Positions 58,616 to 64,000 of a DNA stretch of 64,000 bases are shown piece after piece. The notes under the pieces were generated by a model. It made no database searches. It saw nothing but the letters and a program-made list of their open reading frames with translations, and had not been told where the DNA came from. Position numbers and translations under genes: made by a program. Source of the DNA: Burkholderia sp. WSM2230 (GTDB lineage Bacteria; Pseudomonadota; Gammaproteobacteria; Burkholderiales; Burkholderiaceae); contig NZ_AXAJ01000011.1 of the NCBI RefSeq assembly GCF_000472445.1, forward strand, positions 124,001 through 188,000, given 5' to 3'. The stretch's first letter is position 1. Every line of letters begins with the position of its first letter.

Positions 58616-60295
58616 ATGTACCAATACGATCAGTACGACCAGACCATCGTCGATGAACGGGTCGCGCAGTACGCCGATCAGGTTCGCCGCCGTTTGTCGG
58701 GTGAATTGAGCGAAGAGGAGTTCCGCCCGCTGCGTCTGCAGAACGGCCTGTACTATCAGCGCCACGCGTACATGCACCGCATCGCGATTCCGTACGGCAA
58801 TCTGCGCAGCGACCAGTTGCGCATGCTCGCGACGATTGCGCGCGAGCACGATCGCGGCTACGGCCATTTCTCCACGCGCTCGAACATCCAGTACAACTGG
58901 ATCAAGCTCGAGGAAACGCCGGAGATTCTGCGCAAGCTCGCGTCGGTGCAGATGCACGCCATCCAGACCTCGGGCAATTGCATCCGCAACATTACCGCCG
59001 ACCAATTCGCGGGCGTGGCTCCCGACGAATTCGTCGATCCGCGGCCGTGGGCGGAAATTCTGCGTCAATGGTCGACGTTCCACCCCGAATTCCTGTGGCT
59101 GCCGCGCAAGTTCAAGATCGCCGTGTCCGGTTCGCAGGAAGATCGTGCGGCCGTGCAGATTCACGACATGGGCGTATATGTGAAGCGCAACGCGCAGGGT
59201 GAACTGGTGGTCGACATTCTGGCGGGCGGCGGTCTCGGCCGCACGCCGATCGTCGGCGCGGTGATCCGTCGCGATCTGCCGTGGCAACACCTGCTCACGT
59301 ACAGCGAAGCCGTGCTGCGCGTGTACAACCGCTACGGCCGCCGCGACAACATGTACAAGGCGCGTATCAAGATTCTCGTGAAGGCGCTTTCGCCCGAGAA
59401 GTTCGCCGCGCAGGTCGAAGAAGAATGGCAACATCTGAAGGACGGCCCTTCGACGCTCACGCAGGCTGAGCTGGATCGCGTGTCGCAATACTTCCAGCCG
59501 CCGGTGTACGAGAAGCTCGCGGACACGGATGCTTCGTTCGAAAAGCATCTGCTGGAAAACCGTGCGTTCGCGCGCTGGGTCGAGCGCAACGTGCGTCCGC
59601 ATAAGGTGTCGGGCTATGCGGCGGTCACGCTGTCGCTGAAGAACGGCATCGTGGCACCGGGCGACGCAACCGACGCGCAAATGGAAGCAGTTGCGGATTG
59701 GGCCGACGAGTATTCGTTCGGCGAGATTCGCGTGTCGCACGAACAGAACCTGATTCTCGCGAACGTCAAGAAGCGCGACCTGTTCGCGCTGTGGGAAAAG
59801 GCGAAAACGCAAGGCTTTGCGACGCCGAACATCGGCTTGCTGACGGACATCATCGCGTGCCCGGGCGGCGATTTCTGCTCGCTCGCAAATGCCAAGTCGA
59901 TTCCGATCGCACTGGCGATCCAGCAACGCTTCGACGACCTGGACTTCGTGTACGACCTGGGCGACGTATCGCTGAACATCTCGGGTTGCATCAACGCTTG
60001 CGGTCACCACCATGTCGGGAACATCGGCATTCTGGGCGTCGATAAGGACGGCTCGGAGTGGTATCAGGTGACGCTCGGCGGCGAGCAAGGCACGGGCGCG
60101 ACGGGCGCTCATCTCGGCCGCGTGATCGGCCCGTCCTTCTCGGCGGAAGAAATGCCGGACGTGATCTCGAAGGTGATCGACACATTCGTCGAGCACCGCG
60201 AGGAAGGCGAGCGTTTCATCGACACATACAGCCGCATCGGCATCGCTCCGTTCAAGGAACGCGTGTACGCGTCGCGTCAACCGGCTCACGCGTAA
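58616..60295 (+). CDS. cysI: Sulfite reductase hemoprotein (nitrite/sulfite reductase family)
   Basis: This is a 559-residue siroheme/4Fe-4S enzyme reducing sulfite to sulfide. The cluster ligands are Cys415 and Cys421 (CPGGDFCSL) and Cys458 and Cys462 (SGCINACGHHHVGN). GYGHFSTRSNIQYNWI and the first sirohaem-binding repeat are near residues 80-100. There is no flavoprotein CysJ in the window, so electrons probably come from ferredoxin or another partner. It starts the cys operon, 22 bp before the DUF934 gene. Confidence 0.95.
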   Translation: MYQYDQYDQTIVDERVAQYADQVRRRLSGELSEEEFRPLRLQNGLYYQRHAYMHRIAIPYGNLRSDQLRMLATIAREHDRGYGHFSTRSNIQYNWIKLEETPEILRKLASVQMHAIQTSGNCIRNITADQFAGVAPDEFVDPRPWAEILRQWSTFHPEFLWLPRKFKIAVSGSQEDRAAVQIHDMGVYVKRNAQGELVVDILAGGGLGRTPIVGAVIRRDLPWQHLLTYSEAVLRVYNRYGRRDNMYKARIKILVKALSPEKFAAQVEEEWQHLKDGPSTLTQAELDRVSQYFQPPVYEKLADTDASFEKHLLENRAFARWVERNVRPHKVSGYAAVTLSLKNGIVAPGDATDAQMEAVADWADEYSFGEIRVSHEQNLILANVKKRDLFALWEKAKTQGFATPNIGLLTDIIACPGGDFCSLANAKSIPIALAIQQRFDDLDFVYDLGDVSLNISGCINACGHHHVGNIGILGVDKDGSEWYQVTLGGEQGTGATGAHLGRVIGPSFSAEEMPDVISKVIDTFVEHREEGERFIDTYSRIGIAPFKERVYASRQPAHA

Positions 60296-60317
60296 GCGCG
60301 CAAAGGATACTGAACAG

Positions 60318-60878
60318 ATGGCTTCTATCATCAAGAATCGCGCGATCGTCAACGATGACTGGACGCTCGTGCGCCCGGCCGAAGACGGCTCGCTGCCCGC
60401 GGTGAACGAACTGCCGGCCAGCAAGGTGCTGGTGCCGCTCGCATTGTGGCAAGCGGAACGCGACGCGCTCGTCGCTTCACGCGGCGCTGCCGAGCTCGGC
60501 GTATGGCTCGCGCCGGACAGCGAACCGGCGGAGATTGCCGGCGATTTCGACAAGGTCGCGGTGATCGCTGTCGACTTCCCGGTGTTTCGCGACGGCCGCG
60601 GCTACAGCATCGGCCGCCTGTTGCGCGAGCGTTATGGCTACAAGGGTGAGTTGCGCGCGATCGGCGACGTGCTGCGCGACCAGGTGCGCCTGATGTTCCG
60701 CTGCGGCTTCGACGCATTCGCGGTGCGCGCCGACAAGGACATCGCCGACGCAATCAAGGCATTCGACGACTTCACCGTACAGTATCAAGGCGCATTCGAC
60801 GAACCGTCGCCGCTGTTTCGCCGCCGTGCGGCGTCTGCGTCTGCTTCTACGTCTGCTTCCGGGAAGGTCACCGCATGA
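60318..60878 (+). CDS. DUF934 protein of the sulfite reduction operon
   Basis: This 186-residue protein starts MASIIKNRAIVNDDWTLVRP. VAVIAVDFPVFRDGRGYSIGRLLRERYGYKGELRAIGDVLRDQ is the DUF934 core. It is found almost always between cysI and cysH in beta- and gammaproteobacteria and is thought to help the sulfite reductase, but the mechanism is unknown to me. The last 20 residues are Ala/Ser-rich. Its stop overlaps the cysH start by 4 bp. Confidence 0.92.
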   Translation: MASIIKNRAIVNDDWTLVRPAEDGSLPAVNELPASKVLVPLALWQAERDALVASRGAAELGVWLAPDSEPAEIAGDFDKVAVIAVDFPVFRDGRGYSIGRLLRERYGYKGELRAIGDVLRDQVRLMFRCGFDAFAVRADKDIADAIKAFDDFTVQYQGAFDEPSPLFRRRAASASASTSASGKVTA

Positions 60879-61639
60879 GCGCCGCTCCGTCGCAATCGCT
60901 CACGCCGGAACTCGCCGCCAAGGTCGAGCACCTGAATGCGCTGCTCGACTCGATCGCCGCGCGCCACGCGAACGTGAAACTCGCGAGCAGCCTCGCCGCA
61001 GAAGACATGCTGCTGACGCACGCCATTCTGTCGCGCGGCGTGAAGATCGGCATCTTCTCGTTGAACACGGGCCGCTTGCATGCCGAGACGCTCGGCATGC
61101 TAGAGCGCGTGAAAGAGCGTTATGGCTACGAGATCGAACAGTTCCACCCGCAGGCTGCCGCGGTCGACGAATATGTCGCATCGCACGGTCTGAACGCGTT
61201 CTACGAAAGCGTCGATCTGCGCAAGCGCTGCTGCGAAATCCGCAAGGTCGAGCCGTTGAACCGGGCTTTGTCGGATGTGAGCGCCTGGGTGACGGGTCAG
61301 CGCCGCGAGCAGTCGGTGACACGTGCCGAACTGCACGAGGAAGAGCACGACGCCGCGCGCAACATCGCCAAGTTCAATCCCCTCACGGACTGGACCGAAG
61401 CCGAAGTGTGGGATTATCTGAAAGCGTTCGACGTGCCGGTCAATCCGCTGCACGCACGCGGTTATCCGAGCATTGGCTGCGAGCCTTGCACGCGCGCGGT
61501 ACGCCCCGGCGAAGACAGCCGCGCGGGCCGCTGGTGGTGGGAGTCGCGCGATACGAAGGAATGCGGCCTGCACATCACGACGATCACGCCGATTGCCGTG
61601 GACCGCAGCGAAAACGCGCCGGCTTCGGACGTTGCCTGA
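60875..61639 (+). CDS. cysH: Adenylyl-sulfate (APS) reductase
   Basis: This is a 254-residue reductase producing sulfite. The four cluster Cys are present: Cys119-Cys120 (KRCCEIRK) and Cys202/Cys205 (GCEPCT), so this is the 4Fe-4S APS-type enzyme, not the enteric PAPS form. The catalytic Cys230 lies in KECGLH. This explains why no APS kinase is needed in the operon. It overlaps the DUF934 gene by 4 bp and lies 110 bp before cysD. Confidence 0.94.
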   Translation: MSAAPSQSLTPELAAKVEHLNALLDSIAARHANVKLASSLAAEDMLLTHAILSRGVKIGIFSLNTGRLHAETLGMLERVKERYGYEIEQFHPQAAAVDEYVASHGLNAFYESVDLRKRCCEIRKVEPLNRALSDVSAWVTGQRREQSVTRAELHEEEHDAARNIAKFNPLTDWTEAEVWDYLKAFDVPVNPLHARGYPSIGCEPCTRAVRPGEDSRAGRWWWESRDTKECGLHITTITPIAVDRSENAPASDVA

Positions 61640-61749
61640 TTCGTGCGGCGCAGAGCCTGGTTTTAGATGATTGCGCCGCACCTACCGAATTGAATATCTG
61701 AGCTTTCACGAGCAACCGCTCGACAAGCGAATCAACGAAGGACCCAAAC

Positions 61750-62712
61750 ATGAGCACCACGCTCGATTCCACTCTCAACGCTCCGCTTGCCAACACGGCG
61801 AACCGGATGGATCACCTCGATTGGCTCGAAGCCGAGTCGATTCATATCCTGCGCGAGCTGGTCGCCGAGTGCAGCAAGCCGGCGCTGCTGTTTTCGGGCG
61901 GCAAGGATTCGGTCGTCGTGCTCGCGCTTGCGCTGAAGGCGTTCGGCATTGGCGCGAATCGCAAGACCGTGCTGCCGTTTCCGCTCGTGCATATCGACAC
62001 CGGCCACAACTACGACGAAGTGATCGACTTCCGCGACCGTCGCGCGAAAGAGATCGGTGCCGAGCTGGTGGTCGGCCACGTTGAAGACTCGATCAAGCGC
62101 GGCACCGTGCGTCTGCGTCGCGAAACGGATTCGCGCAACGCCGCGCAAGCCGTGACGCTGCTCGAAACCATCGAACAGCACGGCTATACGGCGCTGATCG
62201 GCGGCGCGCGCCGCGACGAAGAAAAGGCTCGCGCGAAAGAGCGCATCTTCTCGTTCCGCGACGAGTTCGGCCAATGGGACCCAAAAGCGCAGCGCCCGGA
62301 ACTGTGGAGCCTCTACAACGCGCGTCTGCATAACGGCGAACATCTGCGCGTGTTCCCGATCTCGAACTGGACCGAGCTGGACGTGTGGCAGTACATCGCG
62401 CGCGAAAAACTCGAACTGCCGTCGATCTACTACGCGCACCAGCGCGAGATCGTGCGCCGCAACGGCCTGCTCGTGCCGGTCACGCCGCTCACGCCGATGC
62501 GCGAGGGCGAAGTCAGCGAAACCGCAGTGGTGCGTTTCCGCACGGTCGGCGATATCAGCTGCACTTGCCCGGTTGAAAGCGATGCCGATGATCTGGAGAA
62601 GATCATCGCCGAAACGGCCGTGACCGAAATCACGGAGCGCGGCGCGACGCGGATGGACGATCAGGTCTCTGAAGCCGCGATGGAACAGCGCAAGAAGCAA
62701 GGTTATTTCTAA
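61750..62712 (+). CDS. cysD: Sulfate adenylyltransferase small subunit
   Basis: This 320-residue ATP sulfurylase subunit has the PP-loop SGGKDSVVVLALAL (about 55-68) and FPLVHIDTGHNYDEVIDFRD. GGARRDEEKARAKERIFSFRDEFGQWDPK is the family signature that binds the adenylate. It forms APS from ATP and sulfate, driven by GTP hydrolysis in CysN. It lies 25 bp before cysN. Full length. Confidence 0.96.
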   Translation: MSTTLDSTLNAPLANTANRMDHLDWLEAESIHILRELVAECSKPALLFSGGKDSVVVLALALKAFGIGANRKTVLPFPLVHIDTGHNYDEVIDFRDRRAKEIGAELVVGHVEDSIKRGTVRLRRETDSRNAAQAVTLLETIEQHGYTALIGGARRDEEKARAKERIFSFRDEFGQWDPKAQRPELWSLYNARLHNGEHLRVFPISNWTELDVWQYIAREKLELPSIYYAHQREIVRRNGLLVPVTPLTPMREGEVSETAVVRFRTVGDISCTCPVESDADDLEKIIAETAVTEITERGATRMDDQVSEAAMEQRKKQGYF

Positions 62713-62737
62713 GCACGCCGACATAGGAACGAAGATT

Positions 62738-64000
62738 ATGAGCAGCATTCACCAACCAGAAGACCTCGGCGTGCTTCGCTTCATCACCGCGGGCAGCGTC
62801 GACGACGGCAAGAGCACGTTGATCGGCCGCCTGCTGTATGACAGCAAGGCTGTGCTCTCCGACCAGCTGTCGGCGTTGTCGCGCGCCAAGAACAAACGCA
62901 CCGTGGGCGACGAAATCGACCTCGCGCTTCTGACCGACGGTCTCGAAGCCGAACGCGAGCAGGGCATCACCATCGACGTCGCGTATCGCTACTTCGCGAC
63001 GGCGAAGCGCAAGTTCATCATCGCCGATACGCCGGGACACGAGCAATATACGCGCAACATGGTGACGGGCGCCTCGACCGCGCACGCCGCGATCATTCTC
63101 GTCGACGCAACGCGCGTGACGTTCGTCGACGGTGCCGCGCAATTGCTGCCGCAGACGAAGCGTCACAGCGCGATTGTCAAGCTGCTCGGCTTGCAGCATG
63201 CGATTGTCGCGATCAACAAGATGGATCTGGTCGATTACAGCGAAACGCGCTTCAACGAGATTCGCGACGCGTATGTCGAGCTCGCGCGTCAACTCGGTCT
63301 CTCCGATGTGCGCTTCGTGCCGGTGTCGGCGCTGAAGGGCGACAACATCGTGACCGCGAGCGAACGCATGCCGTGGTATGCGGGCGAGCCGCTGCTCGAT
63401 CTGCTCGAAGCGTTGCCGGTCGAAGTGGCGACGGGCCAGGCGTTGCGCTTCCCGGTGCAATGGGTCGCGCGCCAGGACGGCAGCCAGGCGGACGATTTCC
63501 GCGGCTATATGGGACGCGTCGAGGCGGGCGAAGTGAAGGTGGGCGACACTATCGTTGTGCTGCCGGCCAATCGCGAAGCCACGGTTGCAGAGATCATCGC
63601 GCCGGTGGTGGGCGGCACGGCTGCGGTGGACCGCGCGTTCGCCGGCCAGACGGTGACTATCCGTCTCGCGGAAGACGTCGACGTGTCGCGCGGCGATACT
63701 TTCGTGCTGCGTGAAGCAGCGCCCGAACCGGCGAAAAAGCTCGAGGCCGACCTGTGCTGGTTCGACGACACGCCGCTGTCGACCCAGCGTAAATATCTGC
63801 TGAAGCAGACCACGAACACCGTGTTCGCGCGCATCGGCTCAATCAAGGAAGTGCTCGACGTGCATACGCTGTCGCATTCGACCGATCGCCGCGAACTGGC
63901 GATGAACGACATCGGCCGCGTGGCGCTGACCCTGCAGAAGCCGCTGGTGTGCGACGTCTACGACTCGCATCAGGGCACGGGCGCGTTCGTGCTGATCGAC
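62738..64000 (+). CDS. cysN: Sulfate adenylyltransferase large subunit (GTPase), 3' end cut
   Basis: The first 421 residues of the GTP-binding subunit are visible, with no stop before the window edge. The G motifs are AGSVDDGKSTLIGRLLYD (G1), DTPGHEQYTRN (G3) and AINKMDLVD (G4), followed by the beta-barrel domains. The start is MSSIHQPEDLGVLRF at ATG 62738. There is no sign yet of a fused CysC kinase domain, which would lie beyond the edge if present. Confidence 0.95.
   Translation, partial: MSSIHQPEDLGVLRFITAGSVDDGKSTLIGRLLYDSKAVLSDQLSALSRAKNKRTVGDEIDLALLTDGLEAEREQGITIDVAYRYFATAKRKFIIADTPGHEQYTRNMVTGASTAHAAIILVDATRVTFVDGAAQLLPQTKRHSAIVKLLGLQHAIVAINKMDLVDYSETRFNEIRDAYVELARQLGLSDVRFVPVSALKGDNIVTASERMPWYAGEPLLDLLEALPVEVATGQALRFPVQWVARQDGSQADDFRGYMGRVEAGEVKVGDTIVVLPANREATVAEIIAPVVGGTAAVDRAFAGQTVTIRLAEDVDVSRGDTFVLREAAPEPAKKLEADLCWFDDTPLSTQRKYLLKQTTNTVFARIGSIKEVLDVHTLSHSTDRRELAMNDIGRVALTLQKPLVCDVYDSHQGTGAFVLID

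Noticed and set aside
58523..60553. 676-codon minus-strand open frame
   Set aside because: It is antisense to cysI and the start of the DUF934 gene, with no recognisable motifs. A shadow frame.

Overview
The window looks like chromosomal DNA of a Burkholderia/Paraburkholderia-type betaproteobacterium. The base composition is GC-rich with strong third-position GC. The O-antigen tail genes run in the order seen in Burkholderia (wbiG-wbiH-wbiI), and a Kdo hydroxylase gene sits between waaC and waaA. DUF2844/DUF3443 lipoprotein pairs, the cysI-DUF934-cysH-cysD-cysN order and an urt-ure urea locus point the same way. I saw no rRNA, tRNA, insertion sequence or CRISPR array. Both edges cut genes: a methyltransferase on the left and cysN on the right.

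Region 1 (1-24.9 kb) is surface polysaccharide. Nine tightly packed minus-strand genes (11.2 kb down to 1) encode six glycosyltransferases, a histidine phosphatase, an unknown protein and a SAM methyltransferase. Most neighbours overlap by 4 bp. Divergent from them are an epimerase, a polyprenyl-phosphate sugar-1-phosphate transferase and a membrane 4,6-dehydratase (wbiGHI-like). A strong terminator follows, then a second WecA-like initiating transferase, a chemotaxis receptor, galE, two more glycosyltransferases, a Wzx-type flippase and a phosphomannomutase/phosphoglucomutase. The oddest gene is a 925-residue glycosyltransferase with six tandem 69-residue Trp-rich repeats in its N-terminal half.

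Region 2 (25.1-28.5 kb) is lipopolysaccharide inner core: waaC, kdoO, waaA. It is followed by an apparently AT-richer Fic-domain gene whose catalytic His is replaced by Gln.

Region 3 (29.4-42.0 kb) is urea uptake and hydrolysis on the minus strand: urtABCDE, ureD, an orphan amino-acid-type binding protein, then ureABCEFG. I find sigma-54 (-24/-12) promoter sequences in front of urtA and, with an exact consensus match, in front of the orphan binding protein. The locus is therefore probably under NtrC nitrogen control from two points. Hairpins follow both binding-protein genes.

Region 4 (42.4-46.5 kb) holds two tandem DUF2844-DUF3443 pairs. Both DUF3443 lipoproteins carry a DTGS and a DSG(S/T) motif plus flanking features in the order seen in pepsin-like aspartic proteases. 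This is the best candidate here for an undescribed secreted system.

Region 5 (46.8-48.7 kb) holds a chloroperoxidase-type hydrolase, a single-domain rhodanese and pcm. Region 6 (48.9-55.9 kb) is a LacI-controlled sugar ABC transporter with a TIM-barrel isomerase/epimerase and a Gfo/Idh/MocA dehydrogenase, headed by a 20-bp perfect palindrome. Region 7 (56.2-64 kb) is assimilatory sulfate reduction: cysB with a downstream orphan binding protein, divergent from cysI-DUF934-cysH-cysD-cysN.
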